Of a stretch of DNA of 36,287 bases, positions 16,667 to 24,780 are shown in pieces. The position numbers and the translations under genes were made by a program. Each line of letters opens with the position of its first letter. Within the stretch, counting starts at the first letter, position 1. The notes beneath the pieces were generated by a model. That model was not told the origin of the DNA and searched no databases. It saw only the letters and a program-made list of their open reading frames with translations. The DNA is from an uncultured Spirochaetaceae bacterium (lineage in GTDB: Bacteria; Spirochaetota; Spirochaetia; Treponematales; Treponemataceae): assembly GCA_902783245.1 (NCBI GenBank), contig CACZQF010000090.1, forward strand, positions 1 through 36,287, written 5' to 3'.

Positions 16667-18460
16667 ATGTCATCGGTAAAACAAAAATCCTTGCTTTCGT
16701 GGATTTTGCAATTTGCAGAAGAGAAAAAAACAACATATGCGCTGAGTATTTTTCTGGCTCTTCTGAGTGTTGCGTGCGGACTTGCTCCGTACCTGTTGAT
16801 TGCGGATATCGTACAAAAACTACTAGGAGGAGTATATGACTGGAATGTGTATCTGCATGAATGCAGTATAATCGCACTGTTCTGGCTGGGTAATGTTGTT
16901 TTCCATGGTTTATCTACAGCTGCAAGTCATGCGGCTACATTTACAGTTCTGGGAAATATCAGGAAGCGGCTCTGCGACAAGCTGGTCCGTGTGCCGCTTG
17001 GAACCGTTCTGTCTATGCCCTCAGGGTCGCTCAAAAATATTCTGGTTGAACGGATCGACAGCATGGAAACAACACTTGCTCACATTGTACCGGAATATAC
17101 GTCAAATATTGTTCTTCCCGTTGCCATGTTCGTATATCTTTTTACGATTGATTGGCGTATGGGCTTGGCTTCGCTGGCAACGCTACCGGTGGGGCTTGTA
17201 GCGGTATGCCTTATGCTCGTAAGGTCAAAAGGTCGGTTCAGCTATGCGGTGCAGAAAACCAAGGTCCTGAATGATACTGCGGTTGAATACATAAATGGCA
17301 TAGAGGTTATCAAGGCATTTGGAAAATCAAAATCTTCCTATGAAAAATTTGTGATTGCAGCAAAGGAAGGCTCTGATTGCTATGTGGAATGGATGCGTGA
17401 CTGTATCTGGTTCCATGCATTCGCTACCGTTGTTGCGCCGAGTACGCTTCTTTCTGTTCTGCCTGCAGGTGGCATTCTTTTTCTGCATGGAATGATTTCT
17501 GCGGTTGATTTTATCACCGTCATCATACTTTCAATGAGCATTATCCAGCCTTTTTTGATTGCATTTTCTTATCATGATGATCTGGCAAAAGCCGGCGTGA
17601 TTTTTGGCGAGGTCGGCGGAATTCTAGGAATGTCCGAGCTTGACCGTCCGGAGCACGACTGTCAGACACCGAAGGATAATTCTATTGTGCTGAAGGATGT
17701 GCAGTTCAGCTATAAAAACAGCGGGGAATCTGATGGCAAAGCGGAAAAATCGCAGGACAGACGGCAGATCCTGCATGGTATAAATCTTGCGTTCCCGCAG
17801 GGATCATATACGGCGCTGGTCGGACCAAGCGGAAGCGGAAAGTCCACTATTGCCCGGCTTATCGCATCTTTGTGGGATACAGATGCCGGCTCGATTGAGA
17901 TCGGCGGCGTGAATATAAAAAATCTTTCGCTGCAGGAATATAACAGGCGCGTGGCATATGTAAATCAAGATAATTTTCTGTTTGATATGAGTATACGTGA
18001 AAATATCCGGCTTGGCAGACCGGAAGCGTCTGATGCGGACGTTGAAGAGATAGCAAAAAAAAGCGGCTGCTATGATTTTATCATGGAGCTTGAGAACGGC
18101 TTTGACACGATTGTAGGCGGAAGCGGAACGCATCTTTCCGGCGGCGAACGGCAGCGTATTGCAATCGCACGTGCAATGATGAAAGATGCACCGATCGTTA
18201 TTTTGGACGAAGCCACCGCCTATACAGACCCTGAGAACGAAGCAATTATACAGGAAAGTGTGGCAAAGCTTGTGCAAGGTAAAACATTGATCGTAATTGC
18301 ACACCGTCTCTCAACAATAAGCGATGCGGACAATATTGTCGTTATAAAAGACGGTCTGGTGGCGGAGCAGGGAACGCATGCAGAACTGCTTGCACAGAAC
18401 GGACTGTACAAAGCAATGTGGAACGCGCATATCAGCGCAAAAGACGGTGAGGCCGCATAA
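16667..18460 (+). CDS. ABC exporter half-transporter, permease-ATPase fusion, first of pair
   Basis: The 597-aa protein has a six-helix type IV exporter membrane domain (about 20-320) and a C-terminal ATPase with Walker A GPSGSGKS (386-393), signature LSGGE (490-494), Walker B VILDE (511-515) and the switch His546 in AHRLST. All catalytic residues are intact. ATG 16667 is preceded by AAGGAG six to seven bases upstream. It is followed after 42 bases by a second half-transporter and is controlled by the divergent TetR and its two operators, so it likely forms a heterodimer exporting a toxic or signalling compound. Siderophore-type ABC pairs (YbtPQ/IrtAB) have a similar tandem layout, so import is a less likely alternative. 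Confidence 0.92.
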   Translation: MSSVKQKSLLSWILQFAEEKKTTYALSIFLALLSVACGLAPYLLIADIVQKLLGGVYDWNVYLHECSIIALFWLGNVVFHGLSTAASHAATFTVLGNIRKRLCDKLVRVPLGTVLSMPSGSLKNILVERIDSMETTLAHIVPEYTSNIVLPVAMFVYLFTIDWRMGLASLATLPVGLVAVCLMLVRSKGRFSYAVQKTKVLNDTAVEYINGIEVIKAFGKSKSSYEKFVIAAKEGSDCYVEWMRDCIWFHAFATVVAPSTLLSVLPAGGILFLHGMISAVDFITVIILSMSIIQPFLIAFSYHDDLAKAGVIFGEVGGILGMSELDRPEHDCQTPKDNSIVLKDVQFSYKNSGESDGKAEKSQDRRQILHGINLAFPQGSYTALVGPSGSGKSTIARLIASLWDTDAGSIEIGGVNIKNLSLQEYNRRVAYVNQDNFLFDMSIRENIRLGRPEASDADVEEIAKKSGCYDFIMELENGFDTIVGGSGTHLSGGERQRIAIARAMMKDAPIVILDEATAYTDPENEAIIQESVAKLVQGKTLIVIAHRLSTISDADNIVVIKDGLVAEQGTHAELLAQNGLYKAMWNAHISAKDGEAA

Positions 18461-18502
18461 GTAAATAATATGTGCTGGTAGTACGTATAGCAGGAGGTAT
18501 GT

Positions 18503-20287
18503 ATGTTTGAGATTCTGCAAAGATTTTTTAGATTCTGTGATAAAGAAAACCGACGTAAATTTTACGGTTCTATTGTAATGGGTGTGGTGAATTCAGTTTT
18601 TATGGCGCTGCGGATTGCAGCAGTTGCCGTAATGATGCAGGGCGTAATCGGATCGATTGCGGACAGGGGCAGATTTACCTCCCGTACTGTCTGGACTTCA
18701 TTTTTGATTATGTGTGTAAGCATGGCGGGCGGTATCATTACCAAAAAAATAATGTCCATGTGGCAGACGGAGGGCGGATACCGTACCTGCGCAAAAAAAC
18801 GTATAGAAATCGCAGAGCATCTGCGCTATCTGCCGATGGGCTATTTTAATGAAAATTCGCTCGGCGAAATCACTTCTGTAACGACGAATACCATGGAACT
18901 TCTGGGAGATGTTGCCACCAGAGCGGTGATGATGGTCATGCAGGGGTTGTTGGATAGTACGCTCATCATTGTGATGATTATAATCTTTGACTGGCGGCTG
19001 GGACTTGTCGCACTTGCAGGTTTCGCGCTGTTTGAGCTGGTAAATATGCTTATGCGGTTTTCAGTACGGAATATATCCGTTGAAAAGAACAGAGCGGACA
19101 CTGCGCAGATTGAAAAAATCCTTGAATATATACAGGGTATCGCTGAAGTCAAAGCGTATAATCTTGTGGGAAGGCAGCGGAAAAATGTGAACAGCGCGAT
19201 TGACCGTGCCATAAAAGCGTGCATGGCAATGGAAATACACTGTATTCCGATTTCTGCGCTGCAGTCGCTCATAGCAAAACTGTGCGGTGTGACACTTATG
19301 CTTGCATCCGTTTACTTTTTCCTGGGCAGTACAATGACGCTTGCAGACTGCACGGTCATGCTCATCTGTTCTTTTATGCTGTTCGGGGCGTTGGAAGCGG
19401 GTGGAAACTATTCAGCATTGCTCCGTGTGATCGATATAGCCGTGGGTAAGGCAAATGCAGTACTGAGCCTGCCGGTAATGGATATTAATGGCAGAGAAAT
19501 ACCGCAGACAGTTTCCGGTCAGGCAGACGGTTTGAATATTTCTGCCGCTGACATTGTATTTTCTTATGGCGGCAGTAATCTGGCCGGCGCAAAAAGAATT
19601 ATTGACCATGTTTCCTTTACGGTACCTGCCCGTACTGTTACCGCCGTGGTGGGACCGAGCGGCAGCGGCAAGACAACGCTCTGCCATCTGCTTGCCAGAT
19701 TCTGGGATACGGATGCCGGCAGCGTTTGCTTAGGCGGCAGGAATGTACAGGATTGGAGCATGGACTCCCTTATGGCGAACTTCAGCTTTGTATTTCAGAA
19801 TGTGTATCTTTTCCATGATACAATTGCAAACAATATCCGGTTCGGCAATCCAAGCGCGTCTATGGAACAGGTGATTGCAGCGGCAAAGAAGGCATGCTGT
19901 CATGACTTTATTTCAGAACTTCCTGACGGCTATGATACGGTGATTGGCGAAGGCGGAGCAACTCTTTCCGGCGGCGAAAAACAGCGTATTTCCATTGCGC
20001 GCGCGATTATCAAAGATGCGCCGATCATCATCCTTGATGAAGCTACCGCCAATGTAGATCCAGAGAACGAGTGTGAACTGATGAATGCCGTTGCCGAGCT
20101 TACCAAGAAAAAGACGGTGATCATGATTGCACACCGCCTGAAAACTGTCCGTAATGCTGACCAGATTCTGGTGCTGGATAAAGGCAGAATCGTGGAAAAA
20201 GGAAAGCATGCAGATCTGATGAAGCTTGGCGGTATCTACGCACGGTTTATCGATTCACGCCGGCGTGCAGTCAGCTGGAAACTGTAG
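18503..20287 (+). CDS. ABC exporter half-transporter, permease-ATPase fusion, second of pair
   Basis: The 594-aa protein has six membrane helices (about 22-310) and an ATPase domain with Walker A GPSGSGKT (384-391), LSGGE (488-492), ILDEATANVDPE (510-521) and His544 in AHRLKT. It is similar in length and layout to the gene before it, but they differ throughout, so they are an old pair and not a recent duplication. Both ATP sites look competent. ATG 18503 has AGGAGG about six bases upstream. A strong terminator follows 23 bases after the stop, which closes the operon. Confidence 0.92.
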   Translation: MFEILQRFFRFCDKENRRKFYGSIVMGVVNSVFMALRIAAVAVMMQGVIGSIADRGRFTSRTVWTSFLIMCVSMAGGIITKKIMSMWQTEGGYRTCAKKRIEIAEHLRYLPMGYFNENSLGEITSVTTNTMELLGDVATRAVMMVMQGLLDSTLIIVMIIIFDWRLGLVALAGFALFELVNMLMRFSVRNISVEKNRADTAQIEKILEYIQGIAEVKAYNLVGRQRKNVNSAIDRAIKACMAMEIHCIPISALQSLIAKLCGVTLMLASVYFFLGSTMTLADCTVMLICSFMLFGALEAGGNYSALLRVIDIAVGKANAVLSLPVMDINGREIPQTVSGQADGLNISAADIVFSYGGSNLAGAKRIIDHVSFTVPARTVTAVVGPSGSGKTTLCHLLARFWDTDAGSVCLGGRNVQDWSMDSLMANFSFVFQNVYLFHDTIANNIRFGNPSASMEQVIAAAKKACCHDFISELPDGYDTVIGEGGATLSGGEKQRISIARAIIKDAPIIILDEATANVDPENECELMNAVAELTKKKTVIMIAHRLKTVRNADQILVLDKGRIVEKGKHADLMKLGGIYARFIDSRRRAVSWKL

Positions 20288-20309
20288 CCGCTGCCCGATA
20301 AAAGTGAAC

Positions 20310-20358
20310 AGGTAACCCCGGACAACTGCCGGAGGCTGTTCGGGATTACCTTGTTTTT
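20310..20358 (+). terminator. Intrinsic terminator of the ABC operon
   Basis: AGGTAA-C-CCCGGACA on the left pairs with TGTTCGGG-A-TTACCT on the right, followed by TGTTTTT. Confidence 0.85.
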
Positions 20359-20364
20359 ACATCA

Positions 20365-20410
20365 GGCACCTCGAGAAAAGACAGCTTCGATATCAGAAGT
20401 TTTCCGAGAT
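20365..20410. repeat. Degenerate GCACCTCG palindromic element
   Basis: The stretch has GGCACCTCGAGAAAAG and, further on, GAAGTTTTCCGAG: a decayed version of the palindrome at 24730-24775 (core CACCTCGAAAAACTTC). No gene is seen from 20359 to 20487; this element is the only structure I can point to there. Confidence 0.4.
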
Positions 20411-20487
20411 TTCCATATTAGTCTTTCGGGACGGCAACTACTGCAGCTCTGCGCATTTATTCACGGCAGAACGACGGCTTTGGTATC

Positions 20488-20517
20488 TTGACCGAAAAAG
20501 GTATTCTATGGTATAGT
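20488..20517 (+). promoter_or_regulatory. tRNA promoter
   Basis: TTGACC (20488-20493), 18 bases, TATAGT (20512-20517), placed 14 bases before the tRNA 5' end. Confidence 0.7.
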
Positions 20518-20531
20518 TTTTTCCATTAAAA

Positions 20532-20605
20532 GGGCCATTAGCTCAGTCGGTTAGAGCAGAGGACTCATAATCCTTTGGTCCTAGGTTCAAGTCCTAGATG
20601 GCCCA
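20532..20605 (+). tRNA. tRNA with CAT anticodon (tRNA-Ile2 or elongator tRNA-Met)
   Basis: All arms fold: acceptor GGGCCAT/ATGGCCC with discriminator A, D-arm AGCTCAGTCGGTTAGAGCA, anticodon stem GAGGA/TCCTT with loop CTCATAA (anticodon 20566-20568) and T-arm CTAGG-TTCAAGT-CCTAG. The first pair is G-C, so it is not the initiator. C4-G69 and C5-G68 agree with determinants reported for lysidine-modified tRNA-Ile2, but elongator Met cannot be excluded by eye. The 3' CCA is not encoded. Confidence 0.92.
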
Positions 20606-20607
20606 GA

Positions 20608-20641
20608 ACGCCGTATTGCAAGTGCAGTACGGCGTTTTTTT
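20608..20641 (+). terminator. Intrinsic terminator of the tRNA
   Basis: ACGCCGTA pairs with TACGGCGT, then a run of eight T residues; it begins three bases after the tRNA. Confidence 0.92.
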
Positions 20642-20714
20642 ATGCGCGCTTGAAAAATCTGTGTTACAATTATAAAAGCATATGTCCAACGACTGCGGAC
20701 ATAAGGAGGCGTTT

Positions 20715-21227
20715 ATGGATGAGGTGCAGAATACTGAAAACGGCGCGGGCCGGCCTGAGCAGGCTGCCGTGATGCGGCGCATAGGCCGGCAGATGAGCAT
20801 AGTGATGGGTGTGTCGCTGAGCCTGAGTCTGTCGCTGATAGGCAACCTGAGCTCCGGTCATTTTACTGTTCCCGGATTTTTGATCAGCTTTGCCGCAAGT
20901 ACGCTGGTGAGCCTTGCCATCGGTTTTTTAGTTCCTGTCAAGCCTCTGGGCGACCGGCTCTGTGCGGGGCTTCGTCCCGGTTCTTTGGCGCGCCGCTGTG
21001 CCGAAAGCTTTATCTCTGACTGTATTTATACGCCGGTCATTACGCTGCTAATGGTCTGGCTGGCGTACCGCGGAGCTGCCGCCCATGGTGCACCCGTACA
21101 GTTCGCGCCTATGTTCCTGCATTCCCTTGTAGTGAGCATGGTTGTAGGCTTTGTGCTTATTTTTGTACTCATGCCGTTGTATCTGGGTATTATTCTGAAA
21201 AAAAACGGTATACAGCGCGGTCATTGA
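20715..21227 (+). CDS. Four-helix inner membrane protein of unknown function (possibly DUF2798-like)
   Basis: The 170-aa protein has a short polar N-terminus and four predicted membrane helices, arranged as two similar pairs: MSIVMGVSLSLSLSLIGNL and FLISFAASTLVSLAIGFLVP, then FISDCIYTPVITLLMVWLAY and LHSLVVSMVVGFVLIFVLMP. This two-times-two arrangement resembles tandem DUF2798-type units, but I cannot confirm it. I chose ATG 20715 because AAGGAGG lies five bases upstream; an earlier ATG at 20682 has no such site. It precedes the SpoIIE phosphatase gene by 63 bases on the same strand, though that gene seems to have its own promoter. Confidence 0.75.
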   Translation: MDEVQNTENGAGRPEQAAVMRRIGRQMSIVMGVSLSLSLSLIGNLSSGHFTVPGFLISFAASTLVSLAIGFLVPVKPLGDRLCAGLRPGSLARRCAESFISDCIYTPVITLLMVWLAYRGAAAHGAPVQFAPMFLHSLVVSMVVGFVLIFVLMPLYLGIILKKNGIQRGH

Positions 21228-21256
21228 CGGAGGCCGCGGCGTATGTGCTTTGGCCG

Positions 21257-21284
21257 TTGCTTTTATTAGATTCTCATTTATACT
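21257..21284 (+). promoter_or_regulatory. Promoter of the second SpoIIE gene (leaderless)
   Basis: TTGCTT (21257-21262), 16 bases, TATACT (21279-21284), then six bases to ATG 21291. No Shine-Dalgarno is present. Confidence 0.6.
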
Positions 21285-21290
21285 TATAGT

Positions 21291-22916
21291 ATGCGCACGT
21301 ATCATAAACAGAAATTTTCGTTTTCAAGCATCTCCTTCCGGCTGCCGCTGTATCTGACGTTGTTCTGTGCGGCACTGAGTATAGCAAACGGTATTATCGG
21401 GTACCGGGTGTTTATGTCGCTGTTCGAGCGGCAGTACCGCGATGTTACGGAGCAGTTTGCGGAAACCGCCATATCGTATATGGACACTGATGCGGTGGAA
21501 TCCTATGCTGCGGGCGCCCCGGCCGATGATGCATGGAAAAAGACTGATGCCATGCTTGATGTGCTGACCGTGACGGCGCAGCTTGCCTATATTTATGTGA
21601 CTGTGCCTGATCCGGCCTATGAATCCCGTGTATATATTTTTGATACGGTTCATCCCGATGTTGTGAACGGTAAAAAGTATACGCTCGGGCAGGTGAATTC
21701 CCTTAAGGGCAAACGGTATGATGCTGATTATATCCGCAGCCTCAGGCAGGTGATGGATGAAGGAAAGAACGATACCCGCTTTGTGTATAATAAAACCGGC
21801 GGACATGTGACTACATCCGTGCCTGTAAAGAATTCTGCGGGAAAAGTGGTGGCCATTATGAGCGTGGTTAAGCCGATGAGCGAAGTTCGGGAGTTTAAAA
21901 ACCGCTATCGTACCGCCACCTTTGTTACGTCCATGGCCTGTACGGCAGGCTTTGTGATTATGTTCATTCTGTCGCTGATTTCCCGTATTATCAAACCTAT
22001 GACGCTCATTACGCAGGAAACGAATCATTTTGCCGAGCACGGCGGGAAGATTTCCGACTCGCTTGCAAAGATCCGCGGTAAAAGCGAGCTTGCGGTTCTG
22101 GCGCGCGCGGTTGAAAAGATGAGCGTGGACATGAACAAGTATATTGAAGATCTTACCCAGGCTACCGTTGAAAAAGAGCGGCTGAGCGCGGAGCTTAATG
22201 TTGCCGCCCAGATTCAGGCCAATATGCTGCCACGGCTGTTCCCGCCGTATCAGGATCATCCTGAGCTGGAGCTTTTTGCGAGTATGGATCCTGCCAAGGA
22301 AGTAGGCGGTGATTTCTATGACTTCTTTATGGTAGATAACGATCATTTTGCAGTGGTTGTCGGTGATGTGAGCGGTAAGGGAGTGCCCGCCGCTTTGTTC
22401 ATGGTGATTGCCAAGACGCTGCTGAAGAATGCGGCGATGCAGGGCTATGGTCCTGATGAAGTATTTATGCGCGTGAATAATCAGCTGTGCGAAGGTAATG
22501 AAGCAGGGCTGTTCGTTACGTGCTGGATAGGGCTGCTCACGCTGAGTACCGGCGAGCTGCGGTTTGCCAATGCAGGCCATACGCCTCCGGTTATCTGTCG
22601 TGGTGAAACGGTGGAATTCCTGAAGTCTAAGCCGAATCTTATGCTGGCGGAGATTGAAGGTATACCGTACAGCGAGTATACGACGGTTCTGAACCGCGGC
22701 GACCGTCTGTTTGTGTATACGGACGGAGTTACGGAGGCTACTAATGCCTCTGACAGATTGTACGGCGAGGAACGGCTGCTGAATGCCTGCAAGCGGCTGC
22801 GGAATGTGTCATCAAAGGAGCTGCTTAAATCGATCCGTGACGATATTGATGCGTTCGTGGCTGGTGCCCCTCAGTTTGATGATATTACGATGTTGGAATT
22901 GTCACTCAAGGCATAG
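21291..22916 (+). CDS. Membrane SpoIIE-family PP2C serine phosphatase with Cache-like sensor and HAMP
   Basis: The 541-aa protein has membrane helices at about 17-38 and 208-231 that flank a Cache-like extracytoplasmic domain (PVKNSAGKVVAIMSVV at its end). A HAMP segment follows, then the helix TVEKERLSAELNVAAQIQ and a PP2C/SpoIIE domain (about 325-540) with GGDFYDFF, GDVSGKGVPAALF, TDGVTEATN and PQFDDITML. It is a paralog of the phosphatase at 4424-6088, close in the catalytic half and divergent in the sensor. It sits directly upstream of an RsbW-like kinase gene, with a convergent STAS antagonist beyond, so it likely dephosphorylates that antagonist. Translation probably starts on a leaderless message. 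Confidence 0.92.
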   Translation: MRTYHKQKFSFSSISFRLPLYLTLFCAALSIANGIIGYRVFMSLFERQYRDVTEQFAETAISYMDTDAVESYAAGAPADDAWKKTDAMLDVLTVTAQLAYIYVTVPDPAYESRVYIFDTVHPDVVNGKKYTLGQVNSLKGKRYDADYIRSLRQVMDEGKNDTRFVYNKTGGHVTTSVPVKNSAGKVVAIMSVVKPMSEVREFKNRYRTATFVTSMACTAGFVIMFILSLISRIIKPMTLITQETNHFAEHGGKISDSLAKIRGKSELAVLARAVEKMSVDMNKYIEDLTQATVEKERLSAELNVAAQIQANMLPRLFPPYQDHPELELFASMDPAKEVGGDFYDFFMVDNDHFAVVVGDVSGKGVPAALFMVIAKTLLKNAAMQGYGPDEVFMRVNNQLCEGNEAGLFVTCWIGLLTLSTGELRFANAGHTPPVICRGETVEFLKSKPNLMLAEIEGIPYSEYTTVLNRGDRLFVYTDGVTEATNASDRLYGEERLLNACKRLRNVSSKELLKSIRDDIDAFVAGAPQFDDITMLELSLKA

Positions 22917-22925
22917 GTGGTATAT

Positions 22926-23327
22926 ATGGAAATAAAAGTTTTTGACGCGACTGATGAAAACATGCAGCCGGTAAATGATTTTATCCACGGCTTGCTTCCG
23001 GAAGACTGCCCGTTCGGGGTGCTGAACAAAATTGATCTTGCGGTGGAAGAGATTTATATCAATATTGCCCACTATGCGTATGCTCCCGGAACGGGACAGG
23101 TACAGATATCCTGCGGTGTGGATAACAATGTGCTCACGGTGATATTCCGGGATTCCGGCAAGTCGTTTGATCCGCTGGCAAAAAAAGATCCCGATATCAC
23201 TATGTCCGCGGAGGAGCGTGACATAGGCGGACTCGGGATTTTCCTGACAAAAAAATTTATGGATTCAGTGACGTACGAGTATACTGACGGCCGGAATGTC
23301 CTGACCATCAGCAAGAATCTGAGCTGA
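22926..23327 (+). CDS. RsbW-like anti-sigma regulatory factor (serine kinase)
   Basis: The 133-aa protein is a single GHKL/HATPase domain. The N box is EEIYINIAHYAY (41-52, with Asn46 for Mg-ATP), the G1 box DSGKSFDP (76-83) and the G2 box GGLGIFLTKK (101-110), as in RsbW/SpoIIAB kinases that phosphorylate STAS antagonists and hold a partner when not bound. I chose ATG 22926, which has AGGTGG five bases upstream; a GTG at 22917 overlaps the stop region of the phosphatase and is less likely. It lies nine bases after the phosphatase stop, so the two are an operon. The target may be a sigma factor (one at 35504) or a non-sigma partner. Confidence 0.9.
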   Translation: MEIKVFDATDENMQPVNDFIHGLLPEDCPFGVLNKIDLAVEEIYINIAHYAYAPGTGQVQISCGVDNNVLTVIFRDSGKSFDPLAKKDPDITMSAEERDIGGLGIFLTKKFMDSVTYEYTDGRNVLTISKNLS

Positions 23328-23348
23328 GCCTGATCATGCCGGCTCAGC
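23323..23348. terminator. Bidirectional hairpin between the kinase and STAS genes
   Basis: GCTGAGCC (23323-23330) pairs with GGCTCAGC (23341-23348). It lies in the 29-base gap between convergent genes and overlaps the kinase stop codon. No U-tract is seen. Confidence 0.45.
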
Positions 23349-23356
23349 CGGTATAA

Positions 23357-23656
23357 TCAGACGATAGTAAGCACGGCGTCCATGCCGGTTGCTTCAAACA
23401 CCTGGCGGCAGAACGGTGACGGCTGGTGCACTTTAAGCTTGCCGCCTATACTTGCCATCATTTTATGGGCAAGCAGAACTACGCGCAGACCCGCACTGGA
23501 AATGTAATCTATGGCGCTCAGGTCAAGCGTAAGCTGATTGATACCTTTTATGCACTCTTTAAGCTTTGATTCCAGCTGCGGGGCGGTTGTAGTGTCCAGT
23601 CTGCCCTCAACTTTCAGTGTGGTTTCTGATTCCTTTTTATTTTCAATAATTGTCAT
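23357..23656 (-). CDS. STAS-domain anti-sigma factor antagonist (RsbV/SpoIIAA-like)
   Basis: The 99-aa protein is one STAS domain. LKVEGRLDTTTAPQLES, LTLDLSAIDYISSAGLRVVL and GGKLKVHQPSPFCRQVFEATG match the family; Ser54 in DYISSAGLR is the expected phosphoacceptor. I chose ATG 23656 because GGGGA is seven bases upstream; an ATG 17 codons earlier has none. It is convergent with the RsbW-like kinase rather than in its operon, so its dose can be set separately. Its own promoter may be TTGACT-N17-GACAAT on the minus strand. It is the natural substrate of either SpoIIE phosphatase in the window. Confidence 0.92.
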   Translation of the reverse strand: MTIIENKKESETTLKVEGRLDTTTAPQLESKLKECIKGINQLTLDLSAIDYISSAGLRVVLLAHKMMASIGGKLKVHQPSPFCRQVFEATGMDAVLTIV

Positions 23657-23727
23657 GCATGTTCCCCGTATCTGTTCAATGTGTTGCCGGCTGCAGCCAT
23701 TCGGCATTGCAAGCGGCAGTATACTAT

Positions 23728-23757
23728 ATATTGTCCGTGTTTTATTTTAAAAAGTCA
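23728..23757 (-). promoter_or_regulatory. Candidate promoter of the STAS gene
   Basis: On the minus strand TTGACT, 17 bases, GACAAT, about 70-100 bases before the ATG at 23656. An alternative -10, TATACT, lies further downstream. Edges are approximate. Confidence 0.4.
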
Positions 23758-23773
23758 ATGAATTTCTTCTATT

Positions 23774-23801
23774 TTGCGACATTCTGTGATATGATTATAA
23801 A
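23774..23801 (+). promoter_or_regulatory. Candidate promoter of the zinc-ribbon SUMF1 gene
   Basis: TTGCGA (23774-23779), 16 bases, TATAAA (23796-23801), about 43 bases before the ATG. Confidence 0.5.
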
Positions 23802-23844
23802 ATACTGTATTAAGCGGCATCTATGAGATGAATGGAGCAGACAT

Positions 23845-24729
23845 ATGATATGTGGAAAATGCGGCGCACAGATCGCTGAAGATTTTAGATTTTGTCCTCA
23901 CTGCGGAGCCCCGATTTCCGGAGGTGAGGTATCTGGTGCGGCTGCCGCTCATGCTGATGTAATGGCGGTAAAGAGCGTGGCGGTACCTGTTATGGTAACG
24001 GTGCCCGGCGGAACTTTTATTATGGGCATCGGTGAGTATAACCGGAAGATATCACTGTCGGCTTTTTATATGAGCGAAACTCCGGTTACACAGCAGCAGT
24101 ATGAATATATTATGGGTAAGAATCCTTCCAAGCTGAAAGGTTTGAACCGCCCGGTGGAATGTGTGAACTGGGCAGAAGCACTTATTTACTGCAATTTGCT
24201 GAGCATAAAGCAGGGACTGGTTCCCTGTTATACAATAGGCAATGTTACGGATCTGGGAACCTTTGATACGACCAGTCCGGTATGGAAACGGGTGGTGTGC
24301 AATTTTACAACCAACGGATACCGGCTTCCTACAGAGGCGGAATGGGAGTATGCGGCAAGAGGCGGCAGGAACAGCTCGCAGATGCATTTTGCGGGCAGCG
24401 ATAACATCAATGATGTTGCCTGGTACGGCGAAAACAGCGACATCCATTCCCATGACGTGGGCTGCAAAAAGCCGAACGGACTGCGGCTGTATGATATGTG
24501 CGGCAATGTGGCGGAATGGTGCTGGGACTACATGGGCGAGCTTCCTGCTCAGGCACAGACTAATCCCCGTGGACCGCAGATCGGCTCCATGCATGTAAAG
24601 CGCGGCGGCAGCTGGCTGGACGACATGCAGCAGTGCTCGGTGTTCTTCAGAAGCGGCAGCGCTCCTGTGGGCAAAAGCAGCAGCCTGGGCTTCCGTGTGT
24701 GCTGTTCAATGGTAGAAAGTATCATCTAG
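23845..24729 (+). CDS. Zinc-ribbon plus SUMF1/FGE-sulfatase fold protein
   Basis: The 294-aa protein opens with a zinc ribbon, Cys3-x2-Cys6 and Cys17-x2-Cys20 (MICGKCGAQ, FCPHCGAP). After a short linker comes a SUMF1 (formylglycine-generating enzyme) fold: VPGGTFIMG (53-61), SETPVTQQQYE (77-86), RLPTEAEWEYAARGG (160-174), GLRLYDMCGNVAEWCWD (212-228) and KRGGSWLDDMQQC (252-264), ending LGFRVCC. In the human enzyme two cysteines five apart are catalytic; here the first is Asp259 and only Cys264 remains, so oxidase activity is doubtful. There is no signal peptide, so it is cytoplasmic. Start ATG has GGAG eight bases upstream. Treponema genomes often carry many SUMF1-fold proteins; their roles are mostly unknown. 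Confidence 0.88.
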   Translation: MICGKCGAQIAEDFRFCPHCGAPISGGEVSGAAAAHADVMAVKSVAVPVMVTVPGGTFIMGIGEYNRKISLSAFYMSETPVTQQQYEYIMGKNPSKLKGLNRPVECVNWAEALIYCNLLSIKQGLVPCYTIGNVTDLGTFDTTSPVWKRVVCNFTTNGYRLPTEAEWEYAARGGRNSSQMHFAGSDNINDVAWYGENSDIHSHDVGCKKPNGLRLYDMCGNVAEWCWDYMGELPAQAQTNPRGPQIGSMHVKRGGSWLDDMQQCSVFFRSGSAPVGKSSSLGFRVCCSMVESII

Positions 24730-24775
24730 CATATGGTCACCTCGAAAAACTTCAGTTTTTCGAGGTGACCATATG
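24730..24775. repeat. Perfect 21-bp inverted repeat directly after the SUMF1 gene
   Basis: The left arm 24730-24750 (begins CATATGGTCACCTCG) is an exact reverse complement of the right arm 24755-24775, with loop TTCA. It starts on the base after the stop codon. It can work as a transcript-end hairpin, but no U-tract follows, so it may instead be a dispersed palindromic repeat. Confidence 0.8.
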
Positions 24776-24780
24776 TACCA

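Noticed and set aside
20532-20605. Initiator tRNA-fMet
   Set aside because: The first acceptor position is a G-C pair; bacterial initiators have a mismatch there.
21324-22580. 418-residue open frame on the minus strand
   Set aside because: It is the antisense shadow of the SpoIIE phosphatase, with His/Arg/Ile-rich text and no family pattern or ribosome site.
23845-24729. True formylglycine-generating enzyme
   Set aside because: One of the two catalytic cysteines is Asp and there is no export signal.
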